Shown here piece by piece: positions 9,711-19,067 of a stretch of 64,000 nt of DNA. Source of the stretch: JAAYLC01 sp964636665 (lineage in GTDB: Bacteria; Bacteroidota; Bacteroidia; Flavobacteriales; Flavobacteriaceae); NCBI GenBank assembly GCA_964636665.1, contig CAZWVT010000002.1:1-64000 (forward strand), written 5' to 3'. Position 1 is the first letter of the stretch. Each line of letters starts with the position of its first letter. A model generated the notes under the pieces. That model saw nothing but the letters and a program-made list of their open reading frames with translations. It had not been told where the DNA came from and ran no database searches. The translations under genes were made by a program, and so were the position numbers.

Positions 9711-9734
9711 AATTAGGTGATTTTATAAGTGGAG

Positions 9735-9763
9735 CAAATGTAATTAATATTCTCTGTATTCAA
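9735..9763 (-). promoter_or_regulatory. putative promoter of the M49 peptidase
   Basis: On the minus strand, TTG (complement of 9761-9763), an 18-bp spacer and TACATTTG (complement of 9735-9742). This fits the Bacteroidota consensus and leaves a leader of about 20 nt. Confidence 0.55.
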
Positions 9764-9858
9764 TAAGCTAAAATTTATACCAAAACCCAAAGAAGTTTAA
9801 AATGCCTGATGATTTTTATATATCTTAGCTTTAAATTTCATTAAAGTATTCCCCCGTT

Positions 9859-10926
9859 ATGAAAATTGTCAAGTATCTCTTTTTTCTGGTGCTCTTAGTG
9901 TTTATCGGAAGTGCAATTTATTTTGGCACCAAAGAAGGAACATTTTCCATTGAAAATTCAACAACCGTGGATGCACCTGTTTCAATGGTTTTTAATCATG
10001 CAAACAATTTGGAAAAATGGAAAGAATGGAGAATTTGGAACAAAGATACTGCTGATTTTCGTTTTAATGTATCAGAAACAAACTTCGGAGAAGGTGCTGC
10101 CATAAAATGGCATGACGAAGAAAACAACAATCAGCATCATCTTACAAACATCAAAGTTATTCCTGAAAAGCAAATAATCCAGGAATTTACTTATTCCTCA
10201 TTTATGGGCGAACGAACGGGAAAGATGATTTGGACTTTTGAAGAAGTCAACGATAAAACCCGAGTTAACTGGATTTTTGAAGGAGAACATACGTTAACAG
10301 ACAAGATTTACCAAGCTTTATCCAATAAGAATTTTGAATCTGTTTGGTATGCTCGAAAAAATCAAGCATTGGAAAATTTGAATAATTCTTTATTAAAAAG
10401 TATGGAAGTTTATTCAGTTAATGTTGACGGTGTTACGCATTACAGCGGTGGATACTATTTATTTACTTCATCTGTTGCCAAAACTGAAAACGTATATGAA
10501 AGAATGATTCCGATGCTTTTTGAAGTTCAGAATTTTATCGAGACCAACAACATCCGTAAAGGAGGCGCTCCTTTTATTCTATACAACGATGTGGACACAA
10601 CCAGTAACAATGTGATTTTTTCTGTTGGAATTCCGGTCAGAGAACGCATTATAACTCCGGAATCGAGTAATGTGGTTGGTGCTTTTCAGGAAGAACTTTC
10701 GGCAGTAAAAATTACATTAAAAGGAAAGCTCAGCAATATTAAAGAAGCTCATCGGGAAGCACTGCAATACATAAGGGAAAACGATTATGAAAGAGATAAA
10801 ACACGAAAAATATTTGAAGTCTTTTCAATAAACCGACAAGACAATTTAAATCCTGCGGAATGGGTTACAGAAATTTATATTCCGATACTTCCACAAAAAA
10901 ACTCATTGGATTTTCAAAATTATTAA
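9859..10926 (+). CDS. SRPBCC (START-like) plus GyrI-like effector-binding domain protein
   Basis: 355 residues. An N-terminal membrane segment (about 5-23) is followed by an SRPBCC fold typical of polyketide-cyclase/dehydrase proteins (SIENSTTVDAPVSMVFNH, NLEKWKEWRIW). The C-terminal half resembles the GyrI/AraC effector-binding domain. Both folds bind small hydrophobic ligands; the ligand here is unknown. It stands alone between the peptidase gene and a tiny membrane protein gene. The fold assignment rests on sequence pattern only. Confidence 0.75.
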   Translation: MKIVKYLFFLVLLVFIGSAIYFGTKEGTFSIENSTTVDAPVSMVFNHANNLEKWKEWRIWNKDTADFRFNVSETNFGEGAAIKWHDEENNNQHHLTNIKVIPEKQIIQEFTYSSFMGERTGKMIWTFEEVNDKTRVNWIFEGEHTLTDKIYQALSNKNFESVWYARKNQALENLNNSLLKSMEVYSVNVDGVTHYSGGYYLFTSSVAKTENVYERMIPMLFEVQNFIETNNIRKGGAPFILYNDVDTTSNNVIFSVGIPVRERIITPESSNVVGAFQEELSAVKITLKGKLSNIKEAHREALQYIRENDYERDKTRKIFEVFSINRQDNLNPAEWVTEIYIPILPQKNSLDFQNY

Positions 10927-11071
10927 AGGTCGTTTTTTAATCTAATGACGTTTAAAGGATTATTTTTCAAAAAATTATTATTATATAAAATTCATACATA
11001 GGAATATCGTACCTTGCATCACATTTTTCTTATCTTTTAAGAAGATTGACAACAAGTTAAGCTCGTAAAAA

Positions 11072-11236
11072 ATGCTTTATCCACTTATTCCTATTTTACT
11101 GGCAATTATCGTAGGAGGTTATTTATTTTACCTCTACTTTGTCGAGCGAAACAAAGAGAAATTCCGTCAAGTTTTCGGACTTGTATTTTTCTTTGCCATT
11201 CTTTGGATTGTTCTGTATTATTTTTTCTTTGTATAA
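11072..11236 (+). CDS. small two-helix membrane protein
   Basis: A 54-residue frame from ATG 11072 to TAA 11236. It encodes two hydrophobic segments (about 4-23 and 34-53) joined by a short charged loop VERNKEKFRQ, a believable helical hairpin in the inner membrane. An A-rich leader (GTAAAAA) precedes the ATG. Its stop is 9 bp from the end of the convergent Lrp-family gene. Function unknown. Confidence 0.6.
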   Translation: MLYPLIPILLAIIVGGYLFYLYFVERNKEKFRQVFGLVFFFAILWIVLYYFFFV

Positions 11237-11245
11237 AAGAGTGTC

Positions 11246-11692
11246 TCATTTTCGTGCATCCGGTGGATACAGGCTTTTATTTTTAACCACTTGAGAAAGC
11301 ACAATTTGCGTTTTTGTTTCTCCGTAACTAATCAACTGATCAATAAACTTTTCCAAGTGCTTTTGATTTTTTAAAACCACTTCCATTACAATATTTTCAT
11401 TGCCGGTAATGCGGTAGCAATTCACTACTTCATCATAGGTTTTGACGATTTCCAAGAACGGTTTTAGTTTCCCCATAAAAGCGCGTAGCGTAATAATTGC
11501 TTTCAGTTGATATCCCATTTCATAAGGTGAAACCGACGTAAAATATCCGGTGATAATCCCCGAATCTTCCATTTTTTTTATGCGTTCGGAAACTGCAGGA
11601 GAACTGATTCCGACTTGTTTTCCGATGGCTGTATGTGACATTCTTGCGTTCTGCTGTAAACAGCGTAAAATATTCCAATTAATAATATCCAT
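11246..11692 (-). CDS. Lrp/AsnC family transcriptional regulator
   Basis: 148 residues with an N-terminal winged helix-turn-helix (IIPWNILRCLQQ-like start, then GKQVGISSPAVSERIKKME) and a C-terminal RAM/ACT-like domain (YFTSVSPYEMGYQ, GNENIVMEVV). Such proteins respond to amino acids or related metabolites and often regulate themselves and the divergent neighbour. Here the neighbour is the unknown gene at 11838. The 145-bp region between them contains an inverted repeat described separately. Confidence 0.88.
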   Translation of the reverse strand: MDIINWNILRCLQQNARMSHTAIGKQVGISSPAVSERIKKMEDSGIITGYFTSVSPYEMGYQLKAIITLRAFMGKLKPFLEIVKTYDEVVNCYRITGNENIVMEVVLKNQKHLEKFIDQLISYGETKTQIVLSQVVKNKSLYPPDARK

Positions 11693-11709
11693 AATTTTTA
11701 AAGTATTTT

Positions 11710-11793
11710 ACCGATTTACTTTAATTTTAAAAGCAAAAATAATGTTTTTCTTTAAATCGGCTTTATTCTACCGAAAGATTCTCATTAATTTTG
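11710..11793. promoter_or_regulatory. divergent promoters with an inverted repeat, possible Lrp-type operator
   Basis: CCGATTTA at 11711-11718 is repeated in inverted form as TAAATCGG at 11753-11760, and a third ACCGA half lies at 11770-11774. The pair brackets a minus-strand -7 box, TATTTTTG (complement of 11734-11741), for the Lrp gene. A plus-strand TAATTTTG lies at 11786-11793 for the gene at 11838. The layout suggests autoregulation; this is inference. Confidence 0.45.
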
Positions 11794-11837
11794 ATACTTG
11801 TTATAAAGTAACAAAAGGGTAAGTACAAAACAATAAA

Positions 11838-12239
11838 ATGGATATGCTTCTTTCTTCATTTACAAATCGTTATCAATCTCCACTTTATTACAAATCTTTA
11901 GAAATTCTTCACCTTGCTCGCCATATTTCTAATTATTTGACAGATGATCTTAGCCCGTTAAAAAGCAATGGTGAAGAAAATCAGCAAGTTTATTTAACCG
12001 GAGATATTGTTCAACAATCATTTTCTATTGGTCCACATATTTTAAAAGCTGAAAAACACGCTTTTCAAGATGAAAAACACCGGCATGTTACTTCAGCCTT
12101 ATTACTGAGCAATAAATTATACCGTAGTTGCAAAAAATTAGAAAATGTAAACAGCAACGGAAAAGAGTATCTCCCGATTATTCTCAAAGAAATAAAACGC
12201 TTCAGAAAATCTTTACATCAATGGCTTGTTGTTTTGTAG
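11838..12239 (+). CDS. hypothetical protein divergent from the Lrp regulator
   Basis: 133 residues, mostly alpha-helical by composition, with no signal peptide or membrane segment. It contains several histidines and a helix-rich C-terminus ending FRKSLHQWLVVL. In appearance it resembles small four-helix proteins, but I recognise no family. Its position opposite an Lrp/AsnC gene suggests it may be that regulator's target. A second in-frame ATG at 11844 could also be the start. Confidence 0.6.
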   Translation: MDMLLSSFTNRYQSPLYYKSLEILHLARHISNYLTDDLSPLKSNGEENQQVYLTGDIVQQSFSIGPHILKAEKHAFQDEKHRHVTSALLLSNKLYRSCKKLENVNSNGKEYLPIILKEIKRFRKSLHQWLVVL

Positions 12240-12311
12240 TAAATATGTCATCATTTATAATTTCTTTTTAAATCCGGACTTTATCAAATAGGCAAGTAAA
12301 AATGTAAATCT

Positions 12312-12319
12312 TATCTTTG
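12312..12319 (+). promoter_or_regulatory. putative -7 box of pheT
   Basis: TATCTTTG matches the TAnnTTTG -7 consensus and lies 25 bp before the pheT start. No TTG is seen at the -33 position, so support is partial. Confidence 0.4.
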
Positions 12320-12344
12320 CACCGTTTTACATTTTAAAGAGATT

Positions 12345-14765
12345 ATGCAGATTTCATACAATTGGCTGAAGCAGTTCATCGATTTTCCATATACCGAATC
12401 GGAAACCGCCACCTTATTAACCGATTTAGGTCTTGAAGTAGAAGGCATTAAAGAATTTTCTCCAATTAAAGGCGGATTAAAAGGTGTGGTTGTAGGTTAT
12501 GTCAAAGAATGTTTTCCACATCCGAATGCAGATAAGTTAAAAATAACCAAAGTAGCAGTCGGTAAAGATATTTTGCAAATTGTCTGTGGCGCTCCCAATA
12601 TCGCCAAAGGACAAAATGTATTGGTAGCCACCGTGGGCACTACTTTATACACAGAAAAAGATTCATTTACCATTTCAAAAACAAAACTTCGCGGAGAAAT
12701 TAGTGAAGGCATGATTTGTTCTGAAAAAGAATTGGGTTTAGGAACTTCAAAAGATGGAATCCTGGTAGTAGATTCAAAGATAAAACCCGGAACACCTGCC
12801 AACAAAGTATTTGAAGTAGAATCAGACGCTATTTTTGAAATTGGATTAACTCCAAACCGTTCAGACGCCATGAGTCATTGGGGAGTTGCCCGAGATTTAA
12901 GAGCGGGGCTTCAACAACGCGGTATCTCGACAAAAGTCATTACGCCTTCCACAACTACTTTTCAAGTGGATAATCGCACTCAGAAAATAAAAATTTCTGT
13001 TCACGACAATACCAAAGCACCACGATATTGTGGTTTGACTATTAGTGAATTGAAAGTTGGTCCTTCGCCTGCTTGGTTACAAAACAGATTAAAAGCGCTC
13101 GGACTCGCTCCTATTAATAATGTAGTGGATGCAACAAATTATGTCCTTCACGAACTTGGACAACCGCTTCATGCTTTTGATGCGAGTAAAGTTGTAGGAA
13201 ATGAAATTCACGTCAAAACAATTGCTTCCGGAACAAAATTTACAACTTTGGACGGGGTAGAACGCAGTCTTCACGAAGAAGATTTAATGATTTGTGATGC
13301 CGAAAAACCGCTTTGTATCGCCGGAGTTTTTGGTGGAATTAATAGTGGCGTTACTAACGAAACAACATCCATTTTCTTAGAAAGTGCTTATTTCAATCCG
13401 ATAAGTATTAGGAAAACTGCCAAAAGACACGGGTTGAGTACCGATGCTTCTTTTCGTTTTGAAAGAGGCGTGGATCCTAACATTACAGACTATGCCTTAC
13501 GCCGCGCCGCAATCTTAATCAAGCAACTTGCAGGCGGTATTATTACCGGAGATTTAACCGATTTATATCCAAAAAAAATTGAAGGTAATCAGGTCTATTT
13601 ACCTTTTGAAAAAGCCAACAAACTTATTGGTGAAGAAATTCCTAAAGACACAATCAAGAACATTTTAACTTCTTTAGACATTAAAATCACCAATATGACC
13701 GAAATCGGGATTGGTATGACGATTCCACCCTATCGAAATGACGTAACTCGGGAAGTTGATGTAATTGAAGAAATTTTAAGAGTTTACGGTTATAACAACA
13801 TCCAATTTTCTCAGAAATTAAATGCAAGTACAGCAAAAACAGCTCCGGTAGAAGATTATCAGATAAAAAACAAGGTGGCGGCTCAATTAATTGCTCATGG
13901 ATTTTATGAAATGCTGAACAATTCATTGACCACTCCAGATTATGCAAAAAACGACTCCGACAAAAAAGAAGATTTGGTAAATATTCTCAATCCCTTGAGT
14001 CACGATTTGTCCTCTTTGAGAAATTCAATGCTGTGGAACGGTCTAGAATCTGTGGCTTATAATTTAAACAGAAACAACACCAATCTTTCTCTTTTTGAAT
14101 TTGGAAAAACATATCATAAAAAAGCCGATGCCTCTTATGTAGAAAGGAAACATTTAACGCTCTACATAACCGGCACGCTCAATGCTGAAAATTGGACACT
14201 TCCAACCAAAAAAATTGATTTCTTTTACGGAAAAGGAATAGTTGAAAGCGTTTTAAAACGTTTGGGCTTTTCAAATTTAGAAGAAGAAATTACTGAAAAC
14301 CCAATTTATTCTGAAGGAATAAAGTTTATTCAAAACAAAAAAACACTTGTAGAATTTGGAATCCTGAACAACAAAGTTTGTCGAACGGCAGATATTTCCG
14401 CAGAAGTTTTTTATGCCGATTTTGATTGGGATGCCCTTTTAAGTTTAATTCACCAAAAAGCTTTCAAACTGCAAGTAATTCCAAAATTTCCGGGCACAGA
14501 TCGAGATTTTGCATTGCTAATTGATGAATCTGTGAGTTTTAAAAAGCTCAAAGAAATTGCGCTTCAAACGGAAAAAAAAGTTTTGAAAAAAGTAGAACTT
14601 TTTGACGTGTACACCGGTAAAAATCTTCCGGAAGGCAAAAAAAGTTATGCCTTAAAATTTGTATTTCAAGACAGTGAAAAAACATTAACTGATGTTCAAG
14701 TAGATAAAATCATGAAAAAATTGAGAAAACGTTTTGAAGATGAAGTCGGCGCCACTTTAAGATAA
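12345..14765 (+). CDS. pheT: phenylalanine-tRNA ligase beta subunit
   Basis: Beta chain of the alpha2beta2 enzyme that charges tRNA-Phe; 806 residues, normal length. Domain order: MQISYNWLKQFI start, an EMAP-like tRNA-binding domain (VVGYVKECFPHPNADKL, about 40-150), B3/B4 editing region, B5 domain, catalytic-like core, and the C-terminal ferredoxin-fold anticodon-binding domain (KFPGTDRDFALLID to the end). pheS is not adjacent, so the two subunits are encoded apart. A -7 box lies just upstream. Confidence 0.97.
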   Translation: MQISYNWLKQFIDFPYTESETATLLTDLGLEVEGIKEFSPIKGGLKGVVVGYVKECFPHPNADKLKITKVAVGKDILQIVCGAPNIAKGQNVLVATVGTTLYTEKDSFTISKTKLRGEISEGMICSEKELGLGTSKDGILVVDSKIKPGTPANKVFEVESDAIFEIGLTPNRSDAMSHWGVARDLRAGLQQRGISTKVITPSTTTFQVDNRTQKIKISVHDNTKAPRYCGLTISELKVGPSPAWLQNRLKALGLAPINNVVDATNYVLHELGQPLHAFDASKVVGNEIHVKTIASGTKFTTLDGVERSLHEEDLMICDAEKPLCIAGVFGGINSGVTNETTSIFLESAYFNPISIRKTAKRHGLSTDASFRFERGVDPNITDYALRRAAILIKQLAGGIITGDLTDLYPKKIEGNQVYLPFEKANKLIGEEIPKDTIKNILTSLDIKITNMTEIGIGMTIPPYRNDVTREVDVIEEILRVYGYNNIQFSQKLNASTAKTAPVEDYQIKNKVAAQLIAHGFYEMLNNSLTTPDYAKNDSDKKEDLVNILNPLSHDLSSLRNSMLWNGLESVAYNLNRNNTNLSLFEFGKTYHKKADASYVERKHLTLYITGTLNAENWTLPTKKIDFFYGKGIVESVLKRLGFSNLEEEITENPIYSEGIKFIQNKKTLVEFGILNNKVCRTADISAEVFYADFDWDALLSLIHQKAFKLQVIPKFPGTDRDFALLIDESVSFKKLKEIALQTEKKVLKKVELFDVYTGKNLPEGKKSYALKFVFQDSEKTLTDVQVDKIMKKLRKRFEDEVGATLR

Positions 14766-14775
14766 AATAAACTTT

Positions 14776-15354
14776 TTACTTTTCGTCATCCGGCGACAAC
14801 CGTCGGTTGATAACATGAAACAATCCGTTTTTGTGATAAAAATCGGAAGCTATTATTTCTGATTTTTTTCCATTCGGAGCTTGAAGCAAAACTTTATCTC
14901 CTTGCGTAGTTACTATGATATCGGTTCCTTGCAAAGTTTTTAAACTTGCACTTCCGTTATTTCTATCAGCAGCAACTTTTAATCCGTGATAATCGATTCT
15001 GCCGGGAACAGTGAGAAAAGAAACCATTTTTTCTGTTTTATTTTTATCATTGAAAAAGGCTTCTTTTTGCTCCTCAGACAAATCAGAAAAACCTTCATTG
15101 GAAACGACAAAAACCGTTACCATTTCTTCTTTTTGCATTTGCTTTGCCCGCTGATTGCTTTGTAAAATTTGACTGTAATAACTTAAATTGGTAGTAGTGG
15201 CAACATTCTCGGAAAGCTCTTTGTCAGAAGAGAAATTTCCGTCTTTCCATATTGTTTTAACTTCAGCCATTTCTTTTGACAAATATTTTTGTGCTGAAAC
15301 CGTAGTAGAAAAAACCAAAGTTAAAACCAAGTATAAAACACTTTTATAATTCAT
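14776..15354 (-). CDS. secreted fasciclin (FAS1)-like domain protein
   Basis: 192 residues with a signal peptide (VSAQ cleavage near 22). The mature protein looks like a single FAS1 domain: MVTVFVVSNEGFSDL matches the H1 box form TVFAPTNEAF, VPGRIDYHGL the middle part, LKTLQGTDI the strand, and GLFHVINRRLSP the H2 box form GVIHVIDRVLLP. FAS1 domains mediate adhesion or surface interactions. The gene ends 10 bp from the end of pheT on the opposite strand. Confidence 0.72.
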   Translation of the reverse strand: MNYKSVLYLVLTLVFSTTVSAQKYLSKEMAEVKTIWKDGNFSSDKELSENVATTTNLSYYSQILQSNQRAKQMQKEEMVTVFVVSNEGFSDLSEEQKEAFFNDKNKTEKMVSFLTVPGRIDYHGLKVAADRNNGSASLKTLQGTDIIVTTQGDKVLLQAPNGKKSEIIASDFYHKNGLFHVINRRLSPDDEK

Positions 15355-15532
15355 TATTCAATTCAATTTTTGTGTAAATATACAACAATCAATAAGGAAT
15401 GAAGTTTTTTTGTACTGTTAAAATGATTCGCCGTCGTTTTATTGCTTTATGATTTCTAAGAATTATGCTAAAAGTTTTGCATGCTAACTTCCTACGGTGT
15501 AATTTTAAAAATCTTTCAAAATATTTTTAATT

Positions 15533-16249
15533 ATGTTTCATAGAACTAATATTGAAGAGCGGTTAAAAAAAGTCAGGGAAGACAGGATTACATCAGCTGA
15601 AATCCTCAATGAAGTATATTTGGTTTTAAATAAAAATGAAGCAAAACGAGTAGCAATAAGAGAGGAGATAAAAACTCCTGACCCTGTCGATTTCAATTAT
15701 TTTGATGTAGATTTATTGGATGGCGAGCGTATTTTTCACGTTTCGGATATTAAAAAAATATGTTGGGATTATCGTTTGCGATTTTTAAACTCAACCTTTT
15801 TTAAAGGTGAAATTCCAGAAGAAGCGGTTTCCGAAATTCGAGATTTGGAAGAAAAGCACAACACCCGGTTATCCGGTTTTAAAATTGTGGCACCTTCAAA
15901 ATTATTAAAACTCGAAAATGCCGATGATCCACTTCTCTTTGCTCCTATCGGTAACGATTATTATTATTTGATTCACAAATGGGGAAAAGATTTGCACCCG
16001 TTTCGCAGACTGATGATGTGGCCTTTTAAAAACATTGAAAACTTAGCAATTACTTTAGTTGCTTTCAGTGTTTTACTCACTTCCATTTTCCCGATTCATT
16101 GGTTTACGCCCAATCCGGGTAACGGCGAATATATTTTCTTGTTTCTTTATATTTTCAAAGCAGCTGTCGGATTGACCGTACTTTACGGCGGGGCGAAAGG
16201 CAAGCATTTTAACAATGAAATATGGAACAGCAAATACTATAACGGCTAA
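15533..16249 (+). CDS. hypothetical membrane protein
   Basis: 238 residues. The first 165 are charged and soluble (ERLKKVREDRITSAEILNEVYLVLN at the start, in pieces). Two hydrophobic segments follow (about 170-187 and 200-218), and the tail is short and polar. The soluble part would face the cytoplasm if the two helices form a hairpin. No family recognised. The upstream gene is divergent and the downstream rsh gene follows after 96 bp. Confidence 0.65.
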   Translation: MFHRTNIEERLKKVREDRITSAEILNEVYLVLNKNEAKRVAIREEIKTPDPVDFNYFDVDLLDGERIFHVSDIKKICWDYRLRFLNSTFFKGEIPEEAVSEIRDLEEKHNTRLSGFKIVAPSKLLKLENADDPLLFAPIGNDYYYLIHKWGKDLHPFRRLMMWPFKNIENLAITLVAFSVLLTSIFPIHWFTPNPGNGEYIFLFLYIFKAAVGLTVLYGGAKGKHFNNEIWNSKYYNG

Positions 16250-16345
16250 TTTTCTTGCAGTGACAACTTTTTATAAACCGCAATATCATTGTTTGTGCCA
16301 TTCAATACTTCTTTGTATTTTTAATTCAACACAAAATCCATAAAT

Positions 16346-18562
16346 ATGGAAATGACCGAAGCAGATTTGGAGAAAGAAAACAAAGAAATTGCCAAACAAT
16401 ACAAGCAGTTACTCAAAATTAGTTATCGCACACTTTCAGACGAGGACAAAAAATTAATTCGCTCTGCATTTGATGTCGCAGTCGATGCACATAGAAATCA
16501 GCGCCGAAAAAGTGGTGAAGCCTATATTTTTCATCCGATTGCAGTTGCTAAGATTGTGGCTTCCGAAATTGGACTTGATGCAACTTCTATTGCTGCCGCA
16601 CTTTTGCACGATGTTGTGGAAGATACGGACTACACTTTGGAAGATATCGAACGTATGTTTGGTTCAACCGTAGCTCGCATTGTGGATGGACTGACTAAAA
16701 TCGCAAACATTTCTCTTTCTGAAGATGTTTCTATTCAAGCGGAAAATTTCCGAAAAATGTTGCTGACCTTAAATGAAGACATTCGCGTGATTATCATAAA
16801 AATTGCCGATCGTCTTCACAATATGCAAACCATGGAGTCGATGCGTACGGATAAGCAACAAAAAATTGCTTCGGAAACACTTTATATATACGCTCCTTTA
16901 GCGCACCGAATCGGTCTGTACAACATTAAAACGGAACTTGAAGATTTGGGTTTAAAATTCACAGAACCTGAAGTTTACCACGATATTCTCAGCAGAATTA
17001 ATGAAAGTAAAGAAGAGCAAGATGCTTATATTCAATCGTTTAATAAAATAATAAAAGATTCTTTAGATGCCGAGGGATTTCAATATGAAATCAAAGGACG
17101 CCCCAAGTCGATTTACTCGATTCGGAGGAAAATGTTGGCACAAAATGTTTCTTTCGACGAGGTCTATGACAAATTTGCCGTTCGAATTGTCTATAAAAGT
17201 TCTCCGGAAAATGAAAAATTCTATGCTTGGAAGATTTATTCGATAGTCACCGATCATTTCCGTCCGAATCCCACACGTTTGCGCGATTGGATTTCTTCTC
17301 CAAAGTCAACAGGTTACGAAGCTTTGCACATCACTGTAATGGGTCCCAAAGGTCGATGGGTTGAAGTTCAAATTCGAAGTGAAAGGATGAACGAAATTGC
17401 CGAAAAAGGATTTGCTGCTCATTATAAATATAAAAACAAAGAAAAAGAAGATGCGGGACTTGAATCATGGTTAAACAAACTTCAGGAAACACTTGAAAAT
17501 TCAGAAATCAGTGCCGTGGATTTTGTTGAAGAATTTAAATTGAACCTCTATGCCAAGGAAATCTTTGTGTTTTCACCCAAAGGAGATATTTACTCTTTGC
17601 CCAAAGGAGCAACAGCCTTAGATTTTGCTTTCCACGTTCATACGGAAATCGGAATGCATACGCGAGGAACCCGAGTCAACGGAAAATTAGTGCCATTGAG
17701 TCACGAATTAATTAGCGGTGATCAGGTAGAAGTCATTACGTCTGAAAATTCTCAACCATCTGTAAACTGGTTAAACTATGTGACGACAGGTCGTGCAAGA
17801 TCCAAAATTAAATCTTCGTTAAAGAGCGAACAAAAGAGAATTGCTACCGAAGGAAAAGAAATGCTTACCCGCAAACTGCGTTCACTCAAAATAACTTTAA
17901 ATGAAAAGGTAGTAAACGAAATGGTTAACTATTTTCATTTAAAAACAAGCCTTGACTTATTTTATCGTGTGGGTGCCGGTATCATCGATAATAAAAAATT
18001 AAAAGAATTTATTTCGTCCAGAGGAAACAAGTTTTTGAATTTTTTCAAAAAGAACATTCGTAGAGACGACACTTCTTCCGACATTCATCGTGAAGAAATT
18101 ACGGAAAAATATGACCAGCTGGTCTTTGGAAAAAACGAGGAACGTTTGGAGTATAAAATGGCAAATTGTTGCAACCCCATTCCCGGAGATGATGTTTTTG
18201 GTTTCGTAACCATCAATGAAGGGATAAAAGTGCATAAAAACAATTGTCCCAATGCGCTTCAGCTAAGAAGTAATTATGGATATCGAATAATTCCTGCGCA
18301 ATGGATTGATTCTACACAACGTGAATTTACCGTTCGTTTGCAAATCGATGGAATTGATACTATCGGATTGGTAAATGAAGTTACAAGAATTATTTCAAAC
18401 AACCATCACATTGACATGAAAAGCGTTAATTTTGAAAGTAATGCGGGGATTTTTACAGGAAAAATCACAGTTGTCGTAAAAAACAAAAACATTCTAAATA
18501 CGCTTATAGAAAACATAAAAAAAATAAATGGAATAGAGAAGGTTACTAGACTAGAAAAATAA
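16346..18562 (+). CDS. rsh: bifunctional (p)ppGpp synthetase/hydrolase (RelA/SpoT, Rsh)
   Basis: Makes and degrades the stringent-response alarmone. The 738-residue chain has an HD hydrolase domain with an intact metal motif (LLHDVVEDT, His 88-Asp 89). Next come the synthetase domain (YDKFAVRIV, TGYEALHITVMGPKG), a TGS domain (IFVFSPKGDIYSLPKGATALDFAFHVH in outline), a helical/zinc-finger-like region with NCCNPIPGDDVFGF, and a C-terminal ACT domain. Both catalytic halves look functional. It is the first of the tandem genes rsh, fur-like and purA. Confidence 0.96.
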   Translation: MEMTEADLEKENKEIAKQYKQLLKISYRTLSDEDKKLIRSAFDVAVDAHRNQRRKSGEAYIFHPIAVAKIVASEIGLDATSIAAALLHDVVEDTDYTLEDIERMFGSTVARIVDGLTKIANISLSEDVSIQAENFRKMLLTLNEDIRVIIIKIADRLHNMQTMESMRTDKQQKIASETLYIYAPLAHRIGLYNIKTELEDLGLKFTEPEVYHDILSRINESKEEQDAYIQSFNKIIKDSLDAEGFQYEIKGRPKSIYSIRRKMLAQNVSFDEVYDKFAVRIVYKSSPENEKFYAWKIYSIVTDHFRPNPTRLRDWISSPKSTGYEALHITVMGPKGRWVEVQIRSERMNEIAEKGFAAHYKYKNKEKEDAGLESWLNKLQETLENSEISAVDFVEEFKLNLYAKEIFVFSPKGDIYSLPKGATALDFAFHVHTEIGMHTRGTRVNGKLVPLSHELISGDQVEVITSENSQPSVNWLNYVTTGRARSKIKSSLKSEQKRIATEGKEMLTRKLRSLKITLNEKVVNEMVNYFHLKTSLDLFYRVGAGIIDNKKLKEFISSRGNKFLNFFKKNIRRDDTSSDIHREEITEKYDQLVFGKNEERLEYKMANCCNPIPGDDVFGFVTINEGIKVHKNNCPNALQLRSNYGYRIIPAQWIDSTQREFTVRLQIDGIDTIGLVNEVTRIISNNHHIDMKSVNFESNAGIFTGKITVVVKNKNILNTLIENIKKINGIEKVTRLEK

Positions 18563-18584
18563 TGAGTACCTTTGATGCCTTATT

Positions 18585-19064
18585 ATGAGTTCAAAAACAG
18601 ACATACATCATCAAGAAATTGTAAAGAAAGTGTTTACCGATTTTTTGGAAGAAAAAGGTCATCGGAAAACACCTGAACGATACGCCATTCTTCAAGAAAT
18701 ATACGATAGCGTCAATCATTTTGACATTGAGTCTTTGTATATAAATATGAAGAATAAAAATTACAGGGTAAGTCGTGCTACACTTTACAACACCATTGAA
18801 TTATTATTGGAATGTGGATTGGTTCGCAAGCATCAATTCGGTCAAAATCAAGCACATTACGAAAAATCTTATTTTGATAGAAATCATGATCATATCATAC
18901 TTTCTAATGGCGAAGTAATTGAATTTTGCGACCCGAGAATTTACACCATCAAAAAAACAATTGAAGAAGTTTTTAATATAGAAATAACCAATCATTCGCT
19001 TTACTTTTACGGAGAGCGAAAAACCAACGCCGGGGAACCCAACGGCGCCAACAATCGTGACTAA
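18585..19064 (+). CDS. Fur family transcriptional regulator
   Basis: 159 residues with the Fur winged helix (RKTPERYAILQEIYD, RVSRATLYNTIELLLECGLV) and a C-terminal dimerisation domain with the metal motif NHDHII. The two CxxC pairs that hold the structural zinc in many Fur/Zur proteins are absent; only Cys at about 91 and 121 remain. It may sense Fe, Zn, Mn or peroxide; the sequence does not decide. It sits 22 bp after rsh and 3 bp before purA. A TACCTTTG box at 18567-18574 could be its own promoter. Confidence 0.88.
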   Translation: MSSKTDIHHQEIVKKVFTDFLEEKGHRKTPERYAILQEIYDSVNHFDIESLYINMKNKNYRVSRATLYNTIELLLECGLVRKHQFGQNQAHYEKSYFDRNHDHIILSNGEVIEFCDPRIYTIKKTIEEVFNIEITNHSLYFYGERKTNAGEPNGANNRD

Positions 19065-19067
19065 ATT

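Noticed and set aside
12497..12871. 124-residue minus-strand frame
   Set aside because: Shadow of the tRNA-binding domain of pheT.
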